DNA of 64,000 bases, from assembly GCF_000332495.1 (NCBI RefSeq), contig NZ_AOGW02000006.1, positions 62,001 to 126,000 on the forward strand, given 5' to 3'. The stretch is from Leptospira terpstrae serovar Hualin str. LT 11-33 = ATCC 700639 (lineage in GTDB: Bacteria; Spirochaetota; Leptospiria; Leptospirales; Leptospiraceae). A program made the position numbers and the translations under genes. The notes beneath the pieces were generated by a model. The model saw only the letters and a program-made list of their open reading frames with translations. It was not told the origin of the DNA and made no database searches. Positions 7,547 through 15,748 of this stretch are shown here, in pieces (the first letter of the stretch is position 1; each line of letters opens with the position of its first letter).

Positions 7547-9163
7547 ATGAAACTAAAAATTTTAACCTTTATACTTCTTATCACAACTCCTCTATTTTCG
7601 AAAGAGGTAAAACTTGAGAATGCCTATGTCAAATATACAACTTCACGGACTTCTGTAGTGTATTTGACTCTAATCAATTCTACCAATACAGAAAAGAAAC
7701 TCATCGATACAAAATCAAACATAGCAGACAGAGTAGAGTTATTCACTATGAAACCGTCAGAATCAGGAATGAAAATGATTCCCATTTCAGAAATCCTGAT
7801 TCCCAAAAATAGTTCCGTACATCTCACTCCAAAGGGTTATCATATCATGCTCTTTGGAATCAAATCCCCCCTCCGTTTAAAAGAAACCATTCCCTTTCAG
7901 TTTCTTTTTTCCGATGGATCGGAAATTCAAATCAACATTCCTGTAGAATCTAATCCACCTAACAAAAAATTGTCTAAAAACTTCTCTCCTTCCTCTTCTA
8001 ATGAAAAAGGAAATCTAGAAAAAAATGATGCCAATCCCGAGTCAGAAGAAAAGGATATGTCTACTTATGATCCAAACCAATCATCTAACGAGGACCATTC
8101 GAACCATGATCATTCCGACCATCAGGGGCATGAACAACATAACCGAGCGGATGCTCTAGCTCCGGCAGGAATCATGAACCCACATATCCATGAAAAAGGA
8201 AAATGGATGATTGATTACCGTTATATGGGAATGAAAATGTGGGGTTTGCAATCGGGAACGCAAGGATTATCCGATCTTGGAACTTTGTATTATCCATTCA
8301 CAGACCCTACTGTGCAAATGCCCACGGGTAGTTTAATCACAAGCTCTCCCCTAGGAACAACGATTCCAATAATTTCACCTAATAAATATAATTATATGTC
8401 AGTTCCTACTGATATGGTGATGGAAATGAATATGGTAAGTGCTATGACTTCCATATCCGATAAATGGATGATTATGTTTATGGTTCCTGCGGTAAAAAAC
8501 AAAATGACAATGGTATCAAGTAATTTTGATCGAGCACCTATGAGTTCTGCAGGAATCGGGGATGTAAGTTTTAGCACTGCCTACCGTTTGATTAAAACAG
8601 AACATCAAAATTTTTTCACAGGTATCGGTCTTTCTCTTCCGACAGGTTCGATTGATGAAAGAGACAATATGCCCATGATGGGAAAACAAAAGGTTCCATA
8701 CAACATGCAGCCAGGAACAGGCACCTATAGTTTGTTACCTCAATTGTCATATAACGGAAATTATAAGAGAATTTCCTGGGGTGCCCAATCGCAAGCAAAC
8801 TTAAGGATTGGAAAAAATGATAACAATTATCGTTTCGGAAATCGATACGAATTTTCAGGATGGTTATCATTTCTTGTGCACGAATCTATGTCAATCTCTG
8901 TTCGTGTAGCCAAACAAAGATGGCTCAATTTACAAGGACTAGATGCCGCATTAGATCCCAAGATGGATCCACAAAACGATCCCTATCGCCAAGGTGGAAT
9001 GCGTAGTGATCTACTCATAGGTGTTAACTTTCTTGTCACAAGCGGAATTTTCCAAGGAGCACGATTTGGTTTTGAATATGGCAAACCCTTTCATCAAAAT
9101 CTAAACGGACCACAACTTGGAACAAGAGAACTCATCAACGTATTTGCTTCGTTTACATTTTAA
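7547..9163 (+). CDS. PCu(A)C-like copper chaperone fused to a His-rich linker and outer-membrane beta-barrel
   Basis: A 538-residue, three-part protein. Residues 1-18 are a Sec signal. Residues 20-140 resemble the periplasmic PCu(A)C copper chaperone fold: ELFTMKP, MKMIPI, then VHLTPKGYHIML. The usual first His of the site (VEIHEM in typical members) is Phe here. Residues 145-205 are a charged, low-complexity linker with a His cluster (DHSNHDHSDHQGHEQHN). Residues 215-538 match a barrel-type family seen beside copper genes elsewhere: DYRYMGMKM, TGSIDERD, QPGTGTYSLLPQ, GPQLGTRE and a C-terminal aromatic FTF. The barrel half is Met-rich. A copper or copper-complex export/uptake role in the outer membrane is inferred. 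Fusion of the two is not something I recall as common. Confidence 0.85.
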   Translation: MKLKILTFILLITTPLFSKEVKLENAYVKYTTSRTSVVYLTLINSTNTEKKLIDTKSNIADRVELFTMKPSESGMKMIPISEILIPKNSSVHLTPKGYHIMLFGIKSPLRLKETIPFQFLFSDGSEIQINIPVESNPPNKKLSKNFSPSSSNEKGNLEKNDANPESEEKDMSTYDPNQSSNEDHSNHDHSDHQGHEQHNRADALAPAGIMNPHIHEKGKWMIDYRYMGMKMWGLQSGTQGLSDLGTLYYPFTDPTVQMPTGSLITSSPLGTTIPIISPNKYNYMSVPTDMVMEMNMVSAMTSISDKWMIMFMVPAVKNKMTMVSSNFDRAPMSSAGIGDVSFSTAYRLIKTEHQNFFTGIGLSLPTGSIDERDNMPMMGKQKVPYNMQPGTGTYSLLPQLSYNGNYKRISWGAQSQANLRIGKNDNNYRFGNRYEFSGWLSFLVHESMSISVRVAKQRWLNLQGLDAALDPKMDPQNDPYRQGGMRSDLLIGVNFLVTSGIFQGARFGFEYGKPFHQNLNGPQLGTRELINVFASFTF

Positions 9164-9393
9164 GAATTAGTTTCTATTTTTTCCTTTGAGGTTATTACCA
9201 TTGGTTTGGTTTCGCTTAGCTCATCCATCAAGTCAAACCTTCGATTTGCTTGCATCCTTGCTCCTATGGTCGCTTGCGGATTGATCCGGGGCGCGAGGGA
9301 ACTTGATTTCTCTGTTGACGAATCCAAGTGATCCAAAAAAATTTTGGATAGTTATCTTACTAAATTTAAGGAATCAATTTTCCATCATCCACC
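9164..9393. other. Intergenic region with an inverted repeat
   Basis: About 230 bases with no credible gene. It contains ATCAAGT (9228-9234) and ACTTGAT (9301-9307) as distant arms around a relatively GC-rich core, described as a repeat below. No clear promoter was recognised. Confidence 0.5.
9228..9307. repeat. Possible intergenic inverted-repeat element
   Basis: Perfect seven-base arms ATCAAGT and ACTTGAT enclose about 66 bases that are more GC-rich than the surroundings (for example GGGGCGCGAGGG). The core shares a GCGACC...AG flavour with the element at 10807-10870, which suggests a dispersed intergenic repeat family, but copy number cannot be judged from one window. Confidence 0.35.
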
Positions 9394-10005
9394 ATGACTG
9401 ACACCCACCTAACCATTCGTAAAGCAACACCTTCCGATCTGGATTCCATAGTCCCGCTCATTTACTCCTCAGGACCGAAAGCCTGGTCTTTTGTATTCCA
9501 AGAAGGAAAAAAAACAGCCATTGATTTTTTAAATACCTCGTATGTGCATCGAGGCAATACCGTATCGTATACAAACCATTTTGTTGCCGAGATAGAGGGT
9601 CGGGTAGTTGGATCAATTCTCTCTTATACGCAACCCAGTTTTTTAGCGCTGACTTTGGGAACCGCCTTTCGTATCTTATCGGTCTATGGAATACGTGCTC
9701 CCAAGGTAATGGCCCGAGGTCTTAAAACGGAAACCATCATCCAACCACCAAAATCAGGTTGTTTGTATTTGGGTCATATTGCAGTTTTAGAATCAGAAAG
9801 AAACAAAGGGATCGCAAAAAAACTCATCGAGTCTATGATAAACAAGGAAACTAAATATAAAACTGTTTCATTGGATGTATCGGCAGAAAATCAACCTGCC
9901 ATTTCACTCTATCAAAAGTTAGGTTTTCAAATTAAAGTGACAAGACATCCTTTGGGGTGGGAAGGTATCATTCCGTCTCACCACTATATGGAAAAACAAA
10001 TTTAG
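9394..10005 (+). CDS. GNAT-family N-acetyltransferase
   Basis: A 203-residue acetyl-CoA-dependent transferase. The N-terminus (TIRKATPSDLDSI) is the usual first strand and helix. The cofactor-binding motif A appears as GHIAVLESERNKGIAKKLI near residues 128-147, followed by SLDVSAENQPAISLYQKLGF, the conserved C-terminal GNAT motif. The substrate is unknown. It is followed by a dioxygenase gene that starts 11 bases after its stop. Confidence 0.88.
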   Translation: MTDTHLTIRKATPSDLDSIVPLIYSSGPKAWSFVFQEGKKTAIDFLNTSYVHRGNTVSYTNHFVAEIEGRVVGSILSYTQPSFLALTLGTAFRILSVYGIRAPKVMARGLKTETIIQPPKSGCLYLGHIAVLESERNKGIAKKLIESMINKETKYKTVSLDVSAENQPAISLYQKLGFQIKVTRHPLGWEGIIPSHHYMEKQI

Positions 10006-10016
10006 TCTTAATTAAA

Positions 10017-10778
10017 ATGAACGAATACGATTCAAAAGCAAAATCAAATTTGGAAACATTGGGTTATCACTTATTTCCTGGTTTGATTCCTCTCGATACA
10101 ATTAGATTCTTAAAAGATATTCTTCTTCGTTCCCATAGGGAATGGTTAGAGGAATTTCAAAATCCAAAGAATGTAAATAGTGCTTATCTTACTTCTACAA
10201 AGTATACAAAAGACACAGAAGATAGGAATACTCTATTTCAATTCATTGGATCCGATTTGTTACTCGATGTTTGTCATTTGGTTTTCAAAGATTCTATCTT
10301 CTTTCTCAATACACAAATTTTTTATAACCCTACAGATTCAAAAAAACTCCCCTATTGGCACCGGGACATCCAATACCTTGGCATTCCAGAAGAAAACCAA
10401 AAGGAACGAATTCTTAAGGACCATGTTTGGCACTTTCGTATTCCTTTAGAGAAAGATCCTGGAATTTGGCTTGTACCAGGTTCCCACATTCGTTGGGATA
10501 GAGAGGAAGAAAGAAAAGTAAGGTTAGAACTCGAGGGAAAGAAAAACCATGAAGACATAGAGAATCAAATCCTTATCCCACACAATCCCGGTGATCTTTT
10601 AGTGTTTTCAGCTCATTTGATTCACAAAGGAAGTTATGACCTGAACCGTTTTTCTTTTGACATTCTCTACACAAACTTTCCGGAACAAAAACATACTGCA
10701 GAAAAATGGAAACACTTTCCAGAAGCTAACTTCGTTTCGAAAGACTCAAAAAACAATTCTCTCTTCCATTTAATTTAG
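10017..10778 (+). CDS. Phytanoyl-CoA dioxygenase (PhyH)-like Fe(II)/2-oxoglutarate oxygenase
   Basis: A 253-residue soluble protein. The Fe(II) facial triad is visible as WHRD (His and Asp, about residues 120-122) and the distal His in LIHKGSYD, with an Arg ten residues later (NRFSFD) for 2-oxoglutarate. A GIWLVPGSH segment is typical of PhyH proteins. I take the ATG at 10017 (MNEYDSKAK) as the start; a longer frame from 9957 would overlap the GNAT gene with residues unlike the family. Substrate unknown; members hydroxylate fatty acyl groups, natural products or small metabolites. Confidence 0.85.
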   Translation: MNEYDSKAKSNLETLGYHLFPGLIPLDTIRFLKDILLRSHREWLEEFQNPKNVNSAYLTSTKYTKDTEDRNTLFQFIGSDLLLDVCHLVFKDSIFFLNTQIFYNPTDSKKLPYWHRDIQYLGIPEENQKERILKDHVWHFRIPLEKDPGIWLVPGSHIRWDREEERKVRLELEGKKNHEDIENQILIPHNPGDLLVFSAHLIHKGSYDLNRFSFDILYTNFPEQKHTAEKWKHFPEANFVSKDSKNNSLFHLI

Positions 10779-10958
10779 AAATTTGTATTGAACCAAAAGA
10801 ATTTCTGCGCCAGCGACCGCAGTGGAAATCCTTTCCCGAAGGGAAAGATTGAAACGTAGGGCGCGGTCGTGTCAGAAAAGAATTACACTCAACTAACAAT
10901 TTCGAGGCGCCCCAATTTAGTCATTGATTTCTCTTTATTAAATTAAAAACCATTCCTT
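10779..10958. other. Intergenic region holding a palindromic element
   Basis: A 180-base gap between two plus-strand genes. The only structure seen is the nested palindrome at 10807-10870; no promoter could be called with confidence. Confidence 0.5.
10807..10870. repeat. Nested palindromic (REP-like) element
   Basis: Outer arms CGACCGC (10814-10820) and GCGGTCG (10863-10869) are perfectly complementary. Inside them CTTTCCC (10831-10837) and GGGAAAG (10841-10847) form a second perfect stem with a GAA loop. The whole is clearly more GC-rich than its surroundings and would fold as a two-tier hairpin in either strand. It has no T-run, so it is not a classical terminator. Confidence 0.55.
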
Positions 10959-11456
10959 ATGAAAGATTTTTTCTTAAGGAACAATGCTTATCATATTTGG
11001 GCCACAAAAATTTTATTTGAATCACTCAGAAAGATTTCCGATGAAAATTATAAAAAAGATCTAGGATTATTTTTTAAATCAATCCATGGGACACTCAACC
11101 ATTTGTTGGTCGTAGAAAAAGTTTGGTATACAAGGATTGTGGGCGAAGTGTATATACCGTCTTCTTTAGCAGAAGAAATCGAACCAGACCGCCAAACACT
11201 AGAAATACGAATGGTTCAGACGTTAGAACTTTGGAATACTTGGCTCAAAGATTTGGATGATTCACTGTGGCCGACTCTCTTTCGTTACAAAACCATGCGC
11301 GGGTTTGAAGCAGTACTTATCTTCAGTGATGTGGTGCAACATAACTTTAACCATCGCACTCACCATAGAGGTCAGATCACAGCCGCCGTTACTCAGTTAG
11401 GCGGCAATTCACCCGAAATTGACTTTGTATATTACCTACAATCCTTAGGAAAATAG
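10959..11456 (+). CDS. DinB/YfiT-family metal-binding protein
   Basis: A 165-residue four-helix-bundle protein. The three family histidines are present: one in HGTLNHLL (helix 2, about residue 49) and two in HRTHHRGQI near residues 127-131. DinB-like proteins bind Ni or Zn and many are thiol-dependent transferases (S-transferase-like); the exact reaction of this one cannot be read. The N-terminus (FFLRNNAYHIWATKILFESL) is typical of DinB proteins. It starts a plus-strand run of small accessory genes and its stop is followed after one base by the next start. Confidence 0.87.
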   Translation: MKDFFLRNNAYHIWATKILFESLRKISDENYKKDLGLFFKSIHGTLNHLLVVEKVWYTRIVGEVYIPSSLAEEIEPDRQTLEIRMVQTLELWNTWLKDLDDSLWPTLFRYKTMRGFEAVLIFSDVVQHNFNHRTHHRGQITAAVTQLGGNSPEIDFVYYLQSLGK

Positions 11457-11457
11457 T

Positions 11458-11874
11458 ATGTGGAACCCTTCCAGAAAAATACGAATTATCGCCAGTAGAA
11501 TGTTAACTGTTTTGTTTTCTCTAACCATGATCTTTCATGTTGTGGCCCTATTCCAAATCATTCCTTACCAATACCTTTGGGGTGGAAGACTCAGTAGTTT
11601 GGAAGAGATGTATGTTATGGAAACGGTCTCTCTCCTAGTGAATGGATTTTTCCTTTGGTCAAGCATTCGTTATTTACAATACATAAACCAAGGTTTGGTG
11701 CCCATTTGGATTCGACTTGTGTTTAGTTTCATTGGATTTATTTTTTTACTCAATACCATTGGGAATCTAGTTGCCTTTACCAATTTAGAAACTTTACTGG
11801 CTACACCGGTAACCGCATTTTTATCGGTAATCAGTTTCTCATTGGTACCAAAATATGAAAATAAGACAAGCTAA
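11458..11874 (+). CDS. Small four-helix membrane protein, function unknown
   Basis: A 138-residue hydrophobic protein with about four transmembrane helices (approximately residues 12-32, 52-72, 83-105 and 112-130). It lies one base after the DinB-like gene and overlaps the next GNAT gene by 20 bases, so it belongs to the same transcription unit. No motif is recognised. Similar small membrane proteins are common and usually unannotated. Confidence 0.75.
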   Translation: MWNPSRKIRIIASRMLTVLFSLTMIFHVVALFQIIPYQYLWGGRLSSLEEMYVMETVSLLVNGFFLWSSIRYLQYINQGLVPIWIRLVFSFIGFIFLLNTIGNLVAFTNLETLLATPVTAFLSVISFSLVPKYENKTS

Positions 11875-12304
11875 CTACAAAGACATAGCCAAACTATCCG
11901 AAATTTTCGATGCGTATAGACAATTCTACGGTCAAAATTCTAACATAACAGGCGCTATTCGATTTCTTCAAGATCGGATGGAACATGGACAATCCATAAT
12001 TTTTTTGGCAGAAGATTCAAACTCAGGTGAGGTTTCTGGATTCACACAACTTTATCCAGTGTTTTCATCAATCTCCATGCAGAGATCTTACATTTTGAAT
12101 GATCTATATGTAAAGAAAGAATTTCGCAAACAAGGTATCGCCAAACTATTGATTGCTGAGGCAAAAACCTTTACTAAAACTAATTCAGGAAAAGGTTTGG
12201 AACTTTCCACTTCCACGCACAACAAAGAAGCTCGTGCTTTGTATGCGCAGGAAGGTTTTGAACAAGAAACTGAATTTTTGACTTATTTTTGGAAGTCCGT
12301 TTAA
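11855..12304 (+). CDS. GNAT-family N-acetyltransferase
   Basis: A 149-residue acetyltransferase. It starts KIRQANYKDIAKLSEIF, has the acetyl-CoA loop YVKKEFRKQGIAKLLI near residues 87-103 and the C-terminal motif STSTHNKEARALYAQEGFEQ. It resembles small-molecule or aminoglycoside-like GNAT enzymes but the substrate is unknown. It overlaps the preceding membrane protein gene by 20 bases and is followed after 26 bases by a PaiB-like gene; PaiA (an acetyltransferase) and PaiB are also neighbours in Bacillus, so a related pairing is possible. Confidence 0.87.
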   Translation: MKIRQANYKDIAKLSEIFDAYRQFYGQNSNITGAIRFLQDRMEHGQSIIFLAEDSNSGEVSGFTQLYPVFSSISMQRSYILNDLYVKKEFRKQGIAKLLIAEAKTFTKTNSGKGLELSTSTHNKEARALYAQEGFEQETEFLTYFWKSV

Positions 12305-12330
12305 TCATTTTTTTAGAGGAGTAAGTAACA

Positions 12331-12933
12331 GTGTACATTCCCGAACATTTTAAGATGGAGACAGAATTCATTTACCAATCAATTAAAGAAAACCCATTTT
12401 CCATATTAGTTTCTGAAATTGATGGCGAGATGATCGCAACACACTTACCGCTACTTCTTTCTGAAGACAAACAATCGTTAATTGGTCATTTTGCAAAACC
12501 AAACCCACAAAAAGAAAGTTTCGAAAAAGAAGTCCTTTGTATTTTCTCTGGTCCTCATTGTTATATCTCTCCTTCTTGGTATGAAACAGATCGTTCCGTT
12601 CCCACTTGGAATTTTACCGCAGTGCATGCCAAAGGAATTTTAACCATTGTGGAAGATCCAGAGAAAATTCATAAAAGTTTACTCGCTCTTGTCAAAAGGT
12701 TTGAATCCAAAGATTCAAACTACAATGTTGATTTTGTAGATACCCAATACATTGAAGGATTAAAAAAAGGAATTGTTCCTTTTGAAATTAAAATCACTCA
12801 GTTGGAGGGAAAACAAAAGTTGAGCCAAAATCATTCATTGGAACGTCGTAACCTTGTCATTCAGGAATTGGAATTATTACCAGGCGAAAATGAAAGAGCC
12901 ATTGCGAAATTAATGAAAGACAGTATCAGATAG
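12331..12933 (+). CDS. PaiB-like FMN-binding protein
   Basis: A 200-residue split-barrel protein of the PaiB/FMN-binding negative regulator family. It begins YIPEHFKM and has the family signatures ATHLPLLL, GHFAKPNPQ, FSGPHCYISPSWY and VPTWNFTAVHAKG. The C-terminal part (LEGKQKLSQNHS, then NERAIAKLM) is also typical. The start is a GTG at 12331 with a good ribosome-binding site AGAGGAG ten bases earlier. In Bacillus the homologue reduces expression of degradative-enzyme and sporulation genes; here a flavin or haem-related role is as likely. It follows the GNAT gene closely. Confidence 0.88.
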   Translation: MYIPEHFKMETEFIYQSIKENPFSILVSEIDGEMIATHLPLLLSEDKQSLIGHFAKPNPQKESFEKEVLCIFSGPHCYISPSWYETDRSVPTWNFTAVHAKGILTIVEDPEKIHKSLLALVKRFESKDSNYNVDFVDTQYIEGLKKGIVPFEIKITQLEGKQKLSQNHSLERRNLVIQELELLPGENERAIAKLMKDSIR

Positions 12934-12986
12934 GAAAATAGAATTCTACTCTGAACGCTGAAATCTCGGATATTAAAAAGAAATCA

Positions 12987-14165
12987 ATGAATTTATATTG
13001 GGATCTATTCAAAACTTTTTTGCTATTGGGATGTACTTCTTTTGGAGGTCCTGTTGCCCATTTAGGTTATTTCCAACATGAATTTGTGGAAAAGAAAAAA
13101 TGGATCACTTCCTCCGCCTATGCAGACTTAGTAGCTCTTTCTCAGTTTTTACCTGGACCTGCGAGTAGCCAAGTCGGCATTGCCATTGGACAAATTCGCG
13201 GAGGTATCCCGGGCGGAATCCTTGCTTGGTTTGCATTCACACTTCCTTCCGCACTCATTATGATTTTTTTTGGTCTTGGTGTTGGTTTGTATCCTGAATT
13301 TTGGAACCAAGGTGTTTTGCATGGATTCAAAATTGCGGCAGTAGTCGTTGTCTCTCACGCGGTTTGGTCTATGGGTGTCAAACTTTGCCCCGATAAAGAA
13401 AGAATCAGCATCGCCTTGTTGGCATTAGTAATATCCATTGGCATTGGTGGGATGTTTGGACAACTCCTTCCTATTTTGTTAGGTGGTGTTTTTGGTTTTT
13501 TCTTTTTAAAAAAAGAACTAGGTCTTCCTCATTCTCCTTCTGGATTTAAAATTTCTCCTCTATATTCTTATACTCTGCTTGTTATTTTTTTTCTAATCTT
13601 ATTTTTTCTTCCATTTTTGGCTAATTACTTACAAAACAATTCATTACGTATCTTTGATAGTTTCTTTCGAGTTGGATCATTGGTATTTGGTGGAGGACAT
13701 GTTGTACTTCCCTTACTCAAAGAAGAGGTGGTCACAACTGGTTTGGTATCGAACCAAATGTTTATGGTGGGTTACGGTGCGGCACAAGCCATTCCCGGTC
13801 CTTTGTTTACCTTCACTGCCTATCTCGGAACTGTTTCGACAATGACACCCAATGGAATCGTTGGTGGAATTTTTTGTTTAGTCGCCGCATTTTTACCAGC
13901 CTACTTACTGATCATTGGTATACTTCCCGTTTGGGAGAGGTTTCGCAAAGAAACTTGGTTGCAACAATCCATGTCAGGAATCAATGCTGTGGTGGTTGGA
14001 TTACTTTTTTCTGCTTTGTATTCACCAGTATGGACAGAAGCGATCTTCAATCGATTTGATTTTGTTGTATTTTCAATCGGGTTTGTTTTGCTTATGTTTT
14101 GGAAGCTTCCTTCATGGATCATTGTAGGTCTATGCGCCTTGTTTGGTTTTTGTTTGAATTTCTAA
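12987..14165 (+). CDS. chrA: Chromate transporter ChrA
   Basis: A 392-residue CHR-superfamily membrane protein that exports chromate or a related oxyanion. Two tandem CHR domains are visible. The first begins FLLLGCTSFGGPVAHLGYF with a downstream SQFLPGPASSQVGI; the second, near residue 220, has GSLVFGGGHVVLPLL and AQAIPGPLFTFTAYLG. About ten or more transmembrane segments are predicted. It appears to be a single gene without a linked chrB-type regulator, so whether it serves chromate resistance or another anion cannot be said. Confidence 0.93.
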   Translation: MNLYWDLFKTFLLLGCTSFGGPVAHLGYFQHEFVEKKKWITSSAYADLVALSQFLPGPASSQVGIAIGQIRGGIPGGILAWFAFTLPSALIMIFFGLGVGLYPEFWNQGVLHGFKIAAVVVVSHAVWSMGVKLCPDKERISIALLALVISIGIGGMFGQLLPILLGGVFGFFFLKKELGLPHSPSGFKISPLYSYTLLVIFFLILFFLPFLANYLQNNSLRIFDSFFRVGSLVFGGGHVVLPLLKEEVVTTGLVSNQMFMVGYGAAQAIPGPLFTFTAYLGTVSTMTPNGIVGGIFCLVAAFLPAYLLIIGILPVWERFRKETWLQQSMSGINAVVVGLLFSALYSPVWTEAIFNRFDFVVFSIGFVLLMFWKLPSWIIVGLCALFGFCLNF

Positions 14166-14183
14166 TTTAGGAAAAAATCTCCC

Positions 14184-15746
14184 GTGAAACTAGAATTAAA
14201 TGTCCGAGTGACTCCAGAGATTGCCGCAAACCCAGACCATCTTTTACAATTTGTTTCCAAACAAAACAAAATTCCCAAAACTTCCATCAAACATATTGAA
14301 TGTACTTCTCGTTCCATTGATGCAAGACAAAGAAATGTAGTGTTCCAATTACGTTTGGACGTCTACGTAAACGAAGATTTTATTCCTTTAGAATATACCA
14401 TCCCTAGTTTTCCCAATGTAAACCTTGCAGAACCTGTGTTAATCATTGGTGCAGGCCCCGCAGGGTTATTTGCCGCCTTACGTGTATTAGAATTGGGAAA
14501 AAAACCAATCATTCTGGAACGAGGAAAGAATGTAAAAGATCGAATTGAAGACCTTCGGGGCATCAATGTCCATCATATCGTAAACGAAGATTCGAATTAT
14601 TGTTTTGGTGAAGGGGGAGCAGGTACTTATTCGGATGGAAAACTTTATACTAGATCCAAAAAACGAGGAAATATCCGAAAGGTTTTGGAATACCTGGTAA
14701 GTTTTGGAGCCACCAAACAGATTCTTGTCGATGCACATCCTCATATTGGTACAAACAAACTTCCACGTATCATTCAAAATATCAGAGAGTGTATTCTTTC
14801 TTCTGGTGGAGAAATCCATTTCCAAACACGTATCACTGATTTAATACTTTCCGGAAATTCCATCACGGGAGTGAAATCTCTCTCTGGAGATAAGTGGATG
14901 GCAAAAAATGTCATCATTGCCACGGGCCATTCCGGGAGAGAGATGTTCCAACTTCTCTACGAAAAAGGAATCGAAATCCAAACAAAACCATTGGCCATTG
15001 GTGTTCGAGTGGAACACCCACAGAGTTTGATTGATTCTATTCAATACCATTGTGATGTGAAAAATCCATTATTACCTGCATCTGAATATTCTCTAGTGAA
15101 ACAAATCAATGGTCGTGGGGTTTATAGTTTTTGTATGTGTCCCGGTGGTGTCATTGCACCTTGCGCCACCAAACCAGGGGAAGTTGTCACTAATGGATGG
15201 TCAAGTGCAGAACGTTCTCGTCCCACTGCTAATTCCGGAATTGTCGTAGAACTTCGATTTGACGACTTCAAACCATTTGAATCCTTTGGAGTTTTTTCTG
15301 CGCTTCAATACCAATCGGTAATTGAACAAAAAGCCTTTCAATTGAACGGGGGAACACAGAAAGCCCCTGCACAACGGATGGTTGATTTCACAAAGGATAG
15401 AATTTCGACAGACCTCCCCAAAACTTCCTACACACCAGGTCTTGTCTCTGTTTCACTTTCTGATTTACTTCCTCCACTCATCGCAGACTCACTAAAAAAA
15501 GGATTCCAAGAATTTGAATCCTCAATGAAAGGATACTTCACCAACGAAGCCATCATCCATGCACCTGAAACACGTACATCCTCGCCAATCCAAGTTCCTA
15601 GAAATCCTGACACATTGGAACATATAAAAATCAAAGGATTGTTTCCCTGTGGAGAAGGAGCAGGTTATGCGGGTGGAATTGTCTCAGCGGCCATTGATGG
15701 AATGAAATGTGCAGAAGCCGCACTCACAGGCAGTTTTACAAAATAA
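14184..15746 (+). CDS. FAD-dependent dehydrogenase, COG2509 type
   Basis: A 520-residue flavoprotein of the uncharacterised COG2509 group. An N-terminal domain of about 80 residues (ELNVRVTPEIAANPDHLLQF) precedes the dinucleotide fold with VLIIGAGPAGLFAALR near residue 90 and LERGKNVKDR. The family-typical FGEGGAGTYSDGKLYTR and MCPGGVIAP motifs follow. The C-terminal FPCGEGAGYAGGIVSAAIDG closes the FAD site. The start is GTG at 14184 with AGGAAA upstream. The substrate is not established for the family. Its 3' end is two bases before the next start. Confidence 0.9.
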   Translation: MKLELNVRVTPEIAANPDHLLQFVSKQNKIPKTSIKHIECTSRSIDARQRNVVFQLRLDVYVNEDFIPLEYTIPSFPNVNLAEPVLIIGAGPAGLFAALRVLELGKKPIILERGKNVKDRIEDLRGINVHHIVNEDSNYCFGEGGAGTYSDGKLYTRSKKRGNIRKVLEYLVSFGATKQILVDAHPHIGTNKLPRIIQNIRECILSSGGEIHFQTRITDLILSGNSITGVKSLSGDKWMAKNVIIATGHSGREMFQLLYEKGIEIQTKPLAIGVRVEHPQSLIDSIQYHCDVKNPLLPASEYSLVKQINGRGVYSFCMCPGGVIAPCATKPGEVVTNGWSSAERSRPTANSGIVVELRFDDFKPFESFGVFSALQYQSVIEQKAFQLNGGTQKAPAQRMVDFTKDRISTDLPKTSYTPGLVSVSLSDLLPPLIADSLKKGFQEFESSMKGYFTNEAIIHAPETRTSSPIQVPRNPDTLEHIKIKGLFPCGEGAGYAGGIVSAAIDGMKCAEAALTGSFTK

Positions 15747-15748
15747 AA

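Noticed and set aside
10807..10870. Palindromic element as a terminator of the dioxygenase gene
   Set aside because: Stable stems but no T-run on either strand; better described as a repeat.
12331..14165. Chromate-resistance operon around chrA
   Set aside because: No ChrB-type regulator or other resistance gene is linked; the neighbours are a PaiB-like protein and a flavoprotein with separate features.
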